Source: Neoceratodus forsteri
Lineage: Eukaryota; Chordata; Ceratodontiformes; Ceratodontidae
Direction: 5' to 3'
DNA length: 64,000 nucleotides
Assembly (NCBI GenBank): GCA_016271365.2
Contig: CM028132.1
Coordinates: forward strand, 588,821,001 to 588,885,000
Shown here: positions 10,058 to 20,169 of the stretch, piece by piece
How positions within the stretch are numbered: the first letter of the stretch is position 1
How the letters are laid out: each line of letters starts with the position of its first letter
Made by a program: the position numbers and the translations under genes
Notes under the pieces: generated by a model
Database searches by the model: none
What the model saw: only the letters and a program-made list of their open reading frames with translations
What the model was told of the DNA's origin: nothing

Positions 10058-11020
10058 GTGGACACAGAACAGGATGACATCAACTATCTCTGCACACAAT
10101 TTGAGATGGACACTGAACCATTAGTAGATCTGACTATAGTGGAAGAGCTGACAAATGTACCTATTACAACAGACTCTCAGAAACCAACTAAAATAAAAGC
10201 ATTGCCAGATCCTAAACTAATAGACAACTATATTCTAAGCTCTAGAAACAGCAACACAAAAAAGAAAATGGAAAATGGCATCAGACATCTACAAGCCTTC
10301 CTACTAAAAGATCTGGAACTGAAAACACCAATTACAGAAATCGAACCTAAGGAATTAGACAAACTTCTCTGCCACTATTTCATGACGGCACAAAAAAAGA
10401 ATGGTACCGAATGTGAACCGCTAACTATTCGTTCAAGATTCCAAAGTATTGAAAGACATTTACGAGAACATAAATACAAAGAATCCCTAACAACCTCACT
10501 AACCTTTGAACAAACAAGACAAGTTATGCTGTCTAAACAAAAACACTTACAAATGGGATTGGGAAATAAGCCACATGCATCAGATGACATAACAGACGCA
10601 GCACAGGAAAAACTATACACAATGGACTTGCTAGGACCACAAACACCAAATTCATTAATAAATTCCATAAATTTTCCAGATGCACTTTTTCTGCTTGCAA
10701 TAAATTACCCCATCAAAATGGAATGCCCCTGTTGGTTTAAAAACCAACCACTTGGAGTAAATACCATTGCCAATATTGTGCAAACCATGATCCAACAAGC
10801 TGGAATGCATACGGACCGCAAACTCGCCAATCATTCAATGAGAAAACATCTCATACAAAAACTGATTGGTGCAAACATAGCCCCTACAGAAATGATGCAG
10901 ATCTTGGGGCACAAAAAGGTACAAACCATCAATATATATAGTAAACTAAATGAAAAACAAATATGCAAAATACTCAGTAACGAACCTGATAGGCAACTTG
11001 GTAACTTGGTAACTTGGTAG
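10058..11020 (+). CDS. Crypton-like tyrosine recombinase ORF, internally deleted
   Basis: The encoded protein resembles Crypton DNA-transposon recombinases, which cut and join DNA through a tyrosine nucleophile. The C-terminal core is clear: 'ANHSMRKHLIQKL' (HxxR, about residues 259-262), 'MQILGHKKVQT' (His 285) and 'INIYSKLNEKQ' (candidate Tyr 294). The N-terminal part is a helical SAM-like region ('MENGIRHLQAFLL'), consistent with the DNA-binding N-domain. From my knowledge of the family, the segment between 'LLGPQTPNSLINSI' and 'NFPDALFLLAINYP' (about residue 204) lacks some 60-70 residues, including the first catalytic Arg, yet the frame stays open. The first codon at 10058 is GTG; the first in-frame ATG is at 10106, giving about 304 codons. 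The last residues (GNLVTW) come from the repeat tail of the LINE inserted downstream. Probably inactive despite 320 open codons. Confidence 0.8.
   Translation: MDTEQDDINYLCTQFEMDTEPLVDLTIVEELTNVPITTDSQKPTKIKALPDPKLIDNYILSSRNSNTKKKMENGIRHLQAFLLKDLELKTPITEIEPKELDKLLCHYFMTAQKKNGTECEPLTIRSRFQSIERHLREHKYKESLTTSLTFEQTRQVMLSKQKHLQMGLGNKPHASDDITDAAQEKLYTMDLLGPQTPNSLINSINFPDALFLLAINYPIKMECPCWFKNQPLGVNTIANIVQTMIQQAGMHTDRKLANHSMRKHLIQKLIGANIAPTEMMQILGHKKVQTINIYSKLNEKQICKILSNEPDRQLGNLVTW
10995..11018 (-). repeat. LINE 3'-terminal 8-bp tandem repeat (three copies)
   Basis: aacttggt occurs three times in tandem. On the minus strand this is the 3' tail (accaagtt)3 of the LINE at 11021-15950. CR1-clade elements end in short, often 8-bp, tandem repeats in place of poly(A). 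It marks the junction where the LINE joined the Crypton-like ORF and supplies that ORF's stop codon at 11018-11020. Confidence 0.8.
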
Positions 11021-11099
11021 TTAGGACATAAGAAGGCGGGAGCCCATCAAGAATGTCCTCCACACATGTGGATCATTAGTAGATTTATCGTCCATTCAA

Positions 11100-11488
11100 A
11101 AGCCATCTATCTAATTTAAACTTGAATGTGTCAATATGTTTGCAGTCAACAATTTCCTCTGGCATGGAGTTCCAAACTCTTGGAGCTCTAACATTAAAAA
11201 ATTGCTGTCTTCTGTTTGTTCTTGTTTTCTCAATTATGATTTATTATGTAGTCTAGCAACGATTTTTCTGGATGCAAAAGACAAACCACAAGATTTCATT
11301 AATGTAGGAGATGATATGATTTTAAATAATTGAAGGATGTCTCCCCTTAGTCTTCTAGTTTCCAAAGAGTATAATCCTGTTTTATGAAGCCTAGTTTCAT
11401 AATCAAGATGGGAAAGGTGGGGTATAATTTTTGTGGCCTTTCTTTGAACCCTAATTTTTGTGATATCCTTTACTAAACACGACTTCAC
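11100..11488 (-). pseudogene. LINE ORF2 C-terminal domain
   Basis: The minus-strand frame gives 'QRKATKIIPHLSHLDYETRL' and 'GLYSLETRRLRGDILQLFKI'. This is the C-terminal block found after RT in CR1-type ORF2 proteins, and the other LINEs here have the equivalent 'VQRRATKMVQGL...YSLEERR'. The terminal 'APRVWNSMPEEIVDC' segment lies at about 11190-11150. Confidence 0.8.
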
Positions 11489-11839
11489 AGGGGTGAGCCA
11501 GAATCCAAATGGGGCCTAACATGAGTCTTATATAATGTCATGATACATTCTTCAGTTTTAAGAACAAAAGTATTATTTATCCTCTAGAAGAGCTGTGGCT
11601 TTATTTGTAACTTTGTTGAAGTGATTTGAAAAGAAGCCATGTCAGTCAATCATTATACCCAAGTCTTTTTCAACGACTCAATCGAACTTTAATACCATTA
11701 AGATAATATAATTGTTTTGGGTTTTTTTCCAAATGCAGCACAGAACATTTTGACACGTTAAAAGACATCTTATTGGTTACTGCCCAAGATTCGATTTTTT
11801 TAGGTCATTTAGAATAGTATTCCTGTTGTTTTCATTATC

Positions 11840-12669
11840 GACAGGTCCCCAGTTTAGTGTCATCCATAAATTTGGATAACTTATTCTGTGATATGATATT
11901 AAGGTCACTTATAAAGATACCAAACAGGGTGGGACCCAACACGAACCCTGGGGAACCCCACTCATCACAGGTCTTTCCTCTGATATTACCCCATTAATTC
12001 TAACTGTTTTAGTTCTTTTATATAACCAGCTGTTCACCCAAGACACGATACATTCAGAGAATCCTAATATTACTAGCTTTTTGATTAATATTGAATGTGA
12101 AACCTTATCAAACGCCTTACTGTAGTCTAACAGGATAACGCCCACTGGGATATTTAAGTCAAGATAACTGCTTATAAAATTGTAAAAGGATAATAAGTTC
12201 ATAGTACATGAGTGCCCCGGTTTAAATCCATGTTGTGTAGAATCATTTATTTTTAATTCAAGCATTTCCTCATCTATTATGTGTTTGATATGTTTTTCCA
12301 ATAATTTACAAGGAATGGAGGTAAGGCTGATAGGTCTGTAATTCTCAGTCTTGTAATGCACCCCCTTTTTAAAGATTGGTGTTACAATAGCTGTTTTCCA
12401 GTCAAAGGGCACAATAGATTCTGCGAGTGATTTATTAAAAATGATTGTAAGTGGAATAACAATACTGTCATTTGTCCCATGAGAAATTTAGAAGTAATAC
12501 CGTCGGGGCCTGCGCTAGTAGTTGATTTCAAAGTTCTCAGAAGTTTATAAGTATCGTAAGTAGTGATAGTATAACTATGGGATATGGAAGTATAAGTAAT
12601 CATTATAGGCTCCTTGTCTTGTTCGAAGACAGAGCAGAAATACTTATTAAACTCAAATGCAGTCACCAT
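11840..12669 (-). pseudogene. LINE reverse transcriptase domain with frameshifts
   Basis: RT blocks appear in order. 12669-12382 has 'EFNKYFCSVF' and 'STTSAGPDGITSKFL'. 12412-11909 has 'DWKTAIVTPIFKKG', 'ENYRPISLTSI', 'HGFKPGHSC', 'VILLDYSKAFDKVSH' (first catalytic Asp) and 'VMSGVPQGS'. After a frameshift near 11925 comes 'LGPTLFGIFISDLNI' and 'FMDDTKLG'. The second catalytic box is FMDD in place of F/YADD. At least two frameshifts break the frame. Confidence 0.85.
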
Positions 12670-12820
12670 ATCTGAAAGGATGGTTGTATTGTTGATAATT
12701 AATGGACCTGTTTCATTAATATTACCCTTTTGTTATTTAAGTATGAGTAAAGACTTTATGTGAGTCCTTAGTATGGGCAATTCTAAATCTAAGTTCGTTT
12801 AGCCAGGATAATAGATGTTT

Positions 12821-13813
12821 TTAGATTTTTAGTGCTTCCTTATACTTAATATAATTGTCCTTCTTTTCATCCGGTTTGCACTTTTTTAATAAGGTAAATA
12901 ATTTTTGTTTATAAATGCTAAGTTTTCTAATATTATTATCATACCAGGCAGGAACCTTGCCTTTATTGTTGTACTTCCTTCTTACAGGTACATATTTTTC
13001 TTCTAGATTGTGTACAATTTTTTTAAAGGTGTTCCATGCATCATTTGCATTGAGAGGTGCAAATACTGAGTCCCAGGGTAGAGCAGCAAGATGTTCATTA
13101 ATTTTTGAGAAATTTGCTTTCTCATATTGTTTTATCATGCAGTTATTAGTGGAGTTTGTATGAACCAGAGACATAGAGAATTGAATTGTCATGTGATCAC
13201 TGTTGCCCAGGGGGTCCAGCACCCATAAACTGGATAAGGCGACATTCATATTAGTAAAAACTAAATCTAGAATATTGTTCCCCCTAGTAGGTTCTCTAAC
13301 ATGTTGTGTAAGGCCAAGATCTGTAATAGCTGAGATCAGCTGTAAATCATGTGGGTTGTGTCCAGAAAGTATATCCCAATTTACAGATGGGAGATTAAAG
13401 TCCCCTAGGATTATTACTGAGCCTTTATCTGCTATTTGAGCCATTTCTGAAGTTAGCTGATTTAGGTAGGTAAGATCCGAAGAAGGTGGACGATAGCAAT
13501 TTCCAACCAAAATTTTTGGATGTCCTTTAGGTTGCAAGTACACCCAAACACTTTCAGTAGATACTGTTGTTGAGATCTCGAATGAGGGAATATTATTGGT
13601 GACATAGAGACTAACCCCTCCCCCTCTTCGTTCATCAGCTCTATTTTTATAATAATGTTTAAATCCTGGGGTATTCATTATCCACTGTTTATCCTGGTTT
13701 CCCCATGTTTCGGTTATAGCAATCAGACCTATGTTAGATTCCTGGATTTTCAATTCTAATTCTGCCATTTTGGTTTTATTAAGTGCTCTCGCATTGCAAG
13801 ATAGGATGTTCAA
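12821..13813 (-). CDS. LINE AP-like endonuclease (ORF2 N-terminus)
   Basis: A 330-codon uninterrupted ORF encodes the apurinic/apyrimidinic-type endonuclease that nicks target DNA for target-primed reverse transcription. Motifs are 'MNILSCNARAL' at the start, 'ITETW' with catalytic Glu 35, 'GGGVSLYV', 'NCYRPP', 'ILGDFNLPSVNW' with Asp 138 and Asn 140, 'REPTRGNNILDLVF' and 'GNSDHMTI' with the Asp-His pair at 206-207. All signature residues are present, so the domain looks intact. It stops before RT (stop after 'KYKEALKI'), so no full ORF2 protein can be made. Start chosen at the ATG before the strand-1 motif, 53 bp after the ORF1 stop. Confidence 0.88.
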   Translation of the reverse strand: MNILSCNARALNKTKMAELELKIQESNIGLIAITETWGNQDKQWIMNTPGFKHYYKNRADERRGGGVSLYVTNNIPSFEISTTVSTESVWVYLQPKGHPKILVGNCYRPPSSDLTYLNQLTSEMAQIADKGSVIILGDFNLPSVNWDILSGHNPHDLQLISAITDLGLTQHVREPTRGNNILDLVFTNMNVALSSLWVLDPLGNSDHMTIQFSMSLVHTNSTNNCMIKQYEKANFSKINEHLAALPWDSVFAPLNANDAWNTFKKIVHNLEEKYVPVRRKYNNKGKVPAWYDNNIRKLSIYKQKLFTLLKKCKPDEKKDNYIKYKEALKI

Positions 13814-13865
13814 CTTATATAAAGTATTAAGAGATGGCTTATTAGGCCCAGTCTCCCTTTTCGTT

Positions 13866-15019
13866 TTAGTTTAAATTATCATTGATAAATGATAGAAACT
13901 GATGGCCAAGAAGCGAACTTCCTCTTTGGCTGAGATGGAGACCGTCCCAGCAAAAAAGGGCGGGGTTATCACTGAATTCCTCCCAGTGAGTAAGACACGC
14001 TATACCTTGTTTTAAGCACCATTTCCGGAGCCATTCATTTAATGATTTGATCTTCCTTTGGATATAGAAGGAGGCTCGAGGCACTGGAAGAATTTCCGAA
14101 ATACCAATGTTGCATCCCCTCTCATTTAATAAATTACAGAGAGCAACTAGGTCATGTTTAAGTTGTTGTAGTGGGGTTTTAGTGATATCGTTAGTCCCAG
14201 CATGGATTATAACTAGGGATTGTTGCCTGCTGCGTAAAAGCAGTACTGGTCATGGCGGTTATGTCGGAGACCCTAGCCCCCTGTAACTTAGCAAGTCCTA
14301 TTTATTTTATCAGGGTTACAGATGGTTCGATCTATGAATTTAACCATAGAATCACCTAAACGACAACCTGAGTGGGGTGCTATTATTATGAAGAGAAGGG
14401 TGAGAATGTCATCCTGAACAATACTTGATACAATATCAAGCGTTACAAGTTTCTCTGACTAAAGAGAGGCCAATGGTTCATAGGAGTTATATATGTGAGA
14501 TTGGGGGGGGTGTTCACTCCCCTACCTGTAATTAGTTATTTTTATTTTTTTAGGGATGCAGTGGTAGACCAAGTAGTAGTATCAGTAACTATCAGAGGTT
14601 CTGGGGGAATCAAAACAGTGCGGAGTAGAAGAAATTTGTTCGTTGCTAAAAGCAGTCTTTATTCTAGAGGAACCCTGGGGGTTTGAGGGAGTCTTAATAA
14701 TATCATTGTGAGACATGTTGGTTTCTGAAGTACCCTGGGGACCATTGTCATGAGGATGGGGCATATTATTGGCTTCTAGTAAAAAAGACATATGATCAAT
14801 ATATTCTTCTAAAGCTTCGATTTCTGGATCAATAACATGTTGGGTAACATCAGGAACTGTTTCTACAGGATTAAGGAGTCGAGCTACTTCATCCTGCAGA
14901 GATTTAACTAAAATGCACCTGTCACAAATGTAATTGGCAATATGTTTACCTATTGCATACATTTGACAGGAAGTACAGTATTTGTTTGCTCTTTTCATTA
15001 TGGTAGTAACTAATAACAC
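13866..15019 (-). pseudogene. LINE ORF1 (zinc-like N-terminus plus SGNH esterase), frameshifted
   Basis: 15019-14582 is one open stretch starting 'MLLVTTIMKRANKYCTSC' with a second CxxC pair ('YICDRC') and an acidic helical segment. The minus strand then encodes an SGNH/GDSL-type esterase: block I 'RLGDSMVKFIDR' (about 14370), block III 'IIHAGTNDITKTP' (about 14190), 'EILPVPRASFYIQ' (about 14080) and the catalytic Asp-x-x-His region 'WDGLHLSQRGSSLLG' near the stop at 13866. CR1-type ORF1 proteins are known to carry such an esterase. Stops and frameshifts between 14582 and 14090 make it a pseudogene. Confidence 0.8.
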
Positions 15020-15189
15020 TGACTATAAGTACAGTACCTTGGGTTTCCCTCTTTATAAAGTACCAGTTTGACAGTTGCTAAACCGCTGTCCCAATGACCA
15101 CGATGGACACAATAGACACGCGACTAAGAGGCGCGTGTCTCTGCAGCGTCTCTCCAGCGCGCAACACATTCTCGCCCGGCTAGCTGTCG

Positions 15190-15950
15190 CTAGTAATTTA
15201 TTGCCAGCAGGACTGGAAGTGCATCGTCGCACCTTCAGTTTCGGCGCTAGCAAAAGCAGCCTAAATAAAAGGTTTAGGGCACAGAAATACTCTTAAAAGG
15301 CAAGTACAATGTTTTTATCAATGTCCCTTGGTAGGGTTCGGTTAGCAAGTGAGGAAAAACGCTGTTTTCTGGAGGGACAACCAACACAGTCCTCCAAGTT
15401 CCCACACTGCCCCTGTGGACCCAAAACCAGGAAGTGATGTACACAAACAAGCACAAATGCCAAACAATATAAAGATGGTATATTTAACAAATGTTTAAAA
15501 CTTTTCAGGCTCAGGAGAATGTTTCAACAGCATGCACTCTCAATATCAGAGAGTTATCTGGTGCCCGCTCGCTAGTGCGAGTAATTTATTGCCAGCGGGA
15601 ACGGAAGTGCATCGTCGCACCACTTCCGGTTTGTGCTAGCAAAAGCAGCCCAAATAAAAGGTTTAGGGCACAGAAATAGCCCTTAAAAGGCAAGTACAAT
15701 GTTTTTATCAATGTCCCTTGGTAGGGTTCGGTTAGCAAGTGAGGAAAAATGCTGTTTTCTGGAGGGACAACCAACACAGTCCTCCAAGTTCCCACACTGC
15801 CCCTGTGGACCCAAAACCAGGAAGTGATGTACACAAACAAGCACAAATGCCAAACAATATAAAGATGGTATATTTAACAAATGTTTAAAACTTTTCAGGC
15901 TCAGGAGAATGTTTCAACAGCATGCACTCTCAATATCAGAGAGTTATCTG
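15190..15950 (-). promoter_or_regulatory. Two tandem ~390-bp LINE 5' monomers (putative promoter)
   Basis: Two near-identical units lie in tandem: 'agtaatttattgcc' at 15192 and 15580 (offset 388) and 'gagttatctg' at 15551 and 15941 (offset 390). They contain the same CpG-bearing stretch 'gaagtgcatcgtcgcacc'. They precede ORF1 in the LINE's transcriptional direction, the position of the promoter monomers known from some L1 families. Function is inferred from position and duplication. A GC-rich leader at 15060-15190 separates them from ORF1. Confidence 0.6.
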
Positions 15951-16040
15951 AGAAGGAGGACTATAAATAGTGAATAGAATGCAGTGGTGGGACCACAGGC
16001 CCTTCGGGCCCTGCGCTCCCACTACGTGATGTCTTGTGAC
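15951..16040. other. TATA-like motif and GC hairpin at the LINE 5' junction
   Basis: 'ctataaatag' at 15961-15970 resembles a TATA box. 'caggcccttcgggccctg' at 15996-16013 can form a hairpin. This is sequence just outside the LINE's 5' edge, possibly the remainder of the interrupted element, but I could not align it to Crypton coding sequence. Confidence 0.35.
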
Positions 16041-17060
16041 TTAGTAACAGTAACTGCAATGCAAGCGCCAATGGCTATGCACATGGTGATGCAAACGTAA
16101 ATGGTAATGGTAATGCAAATGTTAATAGAAACACAAGTGCAAAGTGACACCAAAGCGAACAGTGAAGCAAACAAAGATGCAAGCACATATAGAAACACAA
16201 CTGGTAACACGCACGGTCATGGTACCATTATTTTAAATACAAATGTTAACTGTAACAGCAAAAATAACACCAAAGGAAACAGAAATGGAAAGGCAAATGC
16301 AAGCACATACAGAAATGCAAACCATAATGCGCATGGTCACGGTACTGCAATTGGAAATGCAAATGGTAACTGTAACAGCTAAAATAATGCCAAAGAAAAC
16401 AGAAATGGAAATGCGAATGCAAGTGCATACAGAAACGCAAACCGTTACACGCACGGTCACGGTACTGCAATTGCAAATGCAAATGGTAACGGTAACAGCA
16501 ACAATAACACCAAAGGAAACAGAAACGGAAATGCAAATCATAATGCGCATGGTCACGATACCGAAATTGTAAATGCTAATGGTAACGGTAACAGCAACAA
16601 TAATTCCAAAGAAAACAGAAACGGAAATACAAACACCAGCGCGTACTCAAACACAAACTGTAACGATCACGGTCACGGTACTGCAATTGGAAATGCAAAT
16701 GGTAATGATAACAGCAATGATAACACCAAAGGAAACAGAAATGCAAATGCAAATGCAAGCGCGTATGGAAATGCAACTGTAACGAACACGGGCACGTGAA
16801 AGCAATTGGAAATGCAAATAGTAACGGTAACAACAACAATGATGCAAAACGAAAGACAAATGCAAATGGAAGGGTGGCCACAAATGCAAATGGCAATGCG
16901 CACAATGACGCAAAGTGAAACACAAACAGAAACAGTACTGTAGACACAAATGGTTAGAGTAACGCAAATGCAAGTGCAAACAGAAACGCAAAGGATAACA
17001 CACACCATGGTATACATGGGAACGCTAACGTAAATGGGTACGGAAACCCAAGTGGAAACA
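16041..17060 (+). repeat. Hierarchical minisatellite: hexamer in ~120-bp units, open in one frame
   Basis: Units start at about 16112, 16236, 16356, 16476, 16572, 16692 and 16811 (spacing 124, 120, 120, 96, 120, 119). Each unit is built from AAY-NNN hexamers, so on the plus strand every second codon tends to be Asn. A unit contains 'NGNCNS', 'TKGNRNG', 'NAS.YRN', 'NAHGHGTAI'. The frame from 16101 runs to a TAA at 16380-16382, then stays open in the same phase to about 16795. The one shortened unit lost 24 bp, a multiple of 3 and 6. Minus-strand ORFs across the region are consequences of the same periodicity. It could be coding or simply a stop-poor satellite. Confidence 0.85.
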
Positions 17061-18340
17061 TTACGTGTAACAGTGACTGGAGCACACACCCTGGTTTTCC
17101 CCAACAGCTGTATAGAGAAACACAGTGAGTACAAAAAATGTATGCATAATAATGGCGGTCGGAGCAGAAAATGAGGAGTTGGAACACTAAATTGCTTATA
17201 TCTCAGGAACCGCTGCGTAGAAAAAAAATTAAAATTTTGTATGAATTATTACTTTCCTGGCTAGTTTTGTACTTAGCCCCCTTGTGGAGGGCTAAGCATT
17301 TTTCTGATGAAAAGTCCATATCTTGCAGCATTTCCAAGATACGGGCCCCGAAAGGCGCTTCAGACACCACAATGTTAGTCTATGGGAAAAAGCATAAACT
17401 TCGGAGCACTGTAACTTTTCATCTGTGCAATGGTTTGTCACCAAACCACCAAAAGGCACATCTGTGGGATGGTGGCTTTCTTTCCTCCAAATTTTAGCCC
17501 AAAAGGCCAAACCATTGTTTTGCAGCAGGGTGGCAAAGAATTCTTGTTATTTTGGGCATAGTGTTGCAAAATAATGTCACAAATCACAATACTTTCACAA
17601 ATTAAATCACGAAAGTGTTGTGAGTGTGACACTACTTTACGACACTATGTTTTCCAAAAATTTCAAAAACATATTTCTGGGGTGTTTAGCCCCCCCAAAG
17701 AAGACATGGCTAGCATCCTCAGGGTCCGACTAGGTGAACACAAAAAGAATTGTGTCCCTAGAGGGTCCCAAATTTAAATGCCAAGCATTTCTGTGACCAC
17801 TAACTGAAAAAAATGGCTGACTCATGACACTACAGAGGTCATTTGTGATACTAAAAACTGCATTTGAGACACTGATGAACTTTTTGTTAACTTTTCCCAT
17901 TGACTTATAATGGGAACTTGTTTTTTGAATAACTTTTGAACCGTTCAATATTTTTCACGAAATCTTCAAAAGGCACATTGGGAGCCCTAGTCACACATTC
18001 CCTGAAGTTTTCAGACTGGTTGCACAAACTGTGCGACCTGTAGGTGCGAGCAAAGAATGCGCAAAAAAAGTAATTGCGCGCACAGATGTCACTTAATAAC
18101 TCCGCAGTCGTATATCCGAGCAGCACGGAAGTAGCCAGATCCCAAGATCTATTGTTATGCCCCCTGCCTGCTAAATTTCTGGCAAATCCATTGAATGGTG
18201 GCAAAGTTATTAAGGCACAAAGTTTCATCATTTAACCTTAAAAGGGCTACTCAACCCTAACTATGGTAGCACTACCGTGATACCATAATATAAATATATA
18301 TATTTTTTTAACATGGGTTGCATGAAAGTGAGGTGCTGAT
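17061..18340. other. No gene recognised; possible unknown interspersed repeat
   Basis: Short ORFs on both strands show no family motif. Words such as 'cttcaaaaggcacattggga' and 'gcacatctgtgggatggtgg' are repeat-like in feel, but I found no second copy in this window. Confidence 0.4.
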
Positions 18341-18474
18341 TGGTCAAACACTATCAGGTAACAGTGGATTAAATTTCCTTTTTAATCCACAGTTAGGTGA
18401 CCTAGACTACTTCCAGCAAACCACATATTGTGATTATCCCAATAAAATCATATCCCTACCTGTACAGCTTCATG

Positions 18475-18915
18475 AAGTATATGAGTAGAGTCTTGTTTAT
18501 TTATATTGTAATGATCAAAATACTGTAATACTTTTTATTTTTAGTGTTCAAAAGACAGGAAGCAAAGTAACACAGCCCCTTTCCTAAAGTAATCAATGAC
18601 TGTATGAACATGTTAGAACATCTGTTTTACTTGCATTTTAACATGTATGAGAATACATTACTTCCATGACAGAGCTATTGCATAATCCATATTATTTACA
18701 TACCCATGATGCAGTGTTTGCAAGTCACGGAAGTAATGTATTCTCGTACATTGTAAAAAGCAAGTAAAACAGATGTTCTAACATGTTTTATTGATTAGTT
18801 TAGAACCCCAGCTGTGTTATTTTTGTTTCCTGTGTTTCAACACTAAAGGAAGGTATTAAAGTATTTATGTCACTACAATATAAATAAACAACACTCTATG
18901 CATATAATCCAGGAA
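18475..18915. mobile_element. Large foldback element (~440 bp, arms ~210 bp)
   Basis: The left arm (18478-18690) and right arm (18700-18911) are reverse complements over most of their length. Matching words include 'cttgtttatttatattgta', 'catgttagaacatctgtttt' followed by 'acttgc', and 'gagaatacattacttcc.tgac'. The short centre is 'attatttacatacccatgat'. No coding capacity. A separate small hairpin (tggattaaa/tttaatcca) lies upstream at about 18364-18390. Class is probably a MITE or foldback element, inferred from structure only. Confidence 0.8.
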
Positions 18916-19638
18916 GCAACTGAATATGATCAAAAAAGTGTTACACAGTTATTCTGCTATTGATTAAAAATAGAACATCAGTGCTACGGTGAAGTAGCAG
19001 AGGCCACTGACATTCATCCAGCTATCAAGTGTCTGACCTAAAAAGTCAAAGTAAAGCTGTGGCTGCAATCTGCTTGGATCTTGTTTTTCTGGAGTCTGCC
19101 AGGATTGCTGCACAACCACTGACTGACTGTTAGGTTGAGACTATTATTTGTTGTTTACTTCCATCATCATCTATCACCAGAAATGTAGATTAACACATGT
19201 ACTTCTGCTAACTAAATGCTAAAGTTCCTGCTAAGTTTTCCACTGCAAGATGAGACTGCCGGAACTGGTGAACATCTTTTGCCTTAACTGCTTGGAACAG
19301 TCATCTACTGGAATGAGAATAACGTTCTATTTTTGACATTGCTGCATTTCAAAACTGTCTTTGGATTACCTTCACCCAGAACTGTAATGTACAGTTTAAA
19401 TTTTTTCTCCAGCTAAAACTGCTGTTGAGATATGCTGACATTATGAGGTATGGATCACCCTGTGGTGATCCTTGGCAGCTACTACCATTGATGGTGTCAG
19501 GAGGGTTGCCATGCAGCCTGGTAGAGTCAAATGCTTGTCACCTGTTGGAGTAGCACCCACACGGTCCATTCCTCATGCGCAGGGATATAGGATATAGCTG
19601 GTAAATGTTGGTGCCCACTGCCCAGGTGAGTCTGAAGG
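18916..19638. other. No gene or repeat recognised
   Basis: Unassigned sequence between the foldback element and the DIRS-like terminal repeat. I see no ORF with known motifs. Confidence 0.4.
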
Positions 19639-19998
19639 AACAGTTACCTACCAGTAACAGTAGATCCTCAAGAGAATTTCCTCCATTGGGCTACACCTTT
19701 GAAATTGTAATCTGTTGATGTCAGGACTACTCAGAAACTGTTACCTAGCTAGGGGCTGCCCACAATGACATACAACAAATGTGTCTATAAAATGTGGACA
19801 GTCCTCTTGCTCCTCAGTTCCCCACCAGAGATAAACCCGGAGGCCCTCTTACCATGAGGAACCAAGAGAACACACCAGGACCAGGAATACAAGGAGAGGC
19901 TTGGGACTTGTGACAGAAGACATAGAAGCACGAAGAATAACACTTTCCACAAATTCAGAGAGATATCATGCCAGCTGATACCTCATATAGGAGGAAGG

Positions 19999-20001
<3 letters not shown>

Positions 20002-20084
<83 letters not shown>

Positions 20085-20098
20085 TGTGTGTGTGTGTT
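20002..20098. repeat. (GT)n microsatellite
   Basis: About 97 bp of nearly pure GT with one 'GTAT' interruption, lying within the terminal-repeat region of the DIRS-like element. Confidence 0.97.
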
Positions 20099-20169
20099 GC
20101 GGCCCAATGGAGAAGATTCTCTCTAAAATCTACTGTTTCTGGTAAGTAACTGTGCTATCTTCATCAAGG

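Larger units (their letters stand above)
11019..15950 (-). mobile_element. Nearly complete CR1-like LINE (~4.9 kb)
   Basis: Read on the minus strand the order is: two ~390-bp 5' monomers (15950-15190), a GC-rich leader, ORF1 with an N-terminal cysteine motif and a C-terminal SGNH esterase (15019-13866), ORF2 with an AP endonuclease (13813-12821), RT (12669 to about 11840), a C-terminal domain (11488 to about 11100), 3'UTR and an 8-bp-repeat tail. This is the architecture of a CR1/L3-type element. The endonuclease is one clean ORF, while RT and ORF1 carry frameshifts. It interrupts the 3' end of the Crypton-like ORF. Its protein sequence is clearly different from the other CR1-like LINEs in the window, so it is a separate subfamily. 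Confidence 0.85.

Noticed and set aside
16233..17134. Long minus-strand ORFs rich in Val/Ile/Cys/Thr over the minisatellite
   Set aside because: They are mirror products of the hexamer periodicity, which removes stops in several frames on both strands. No start context or family motif.
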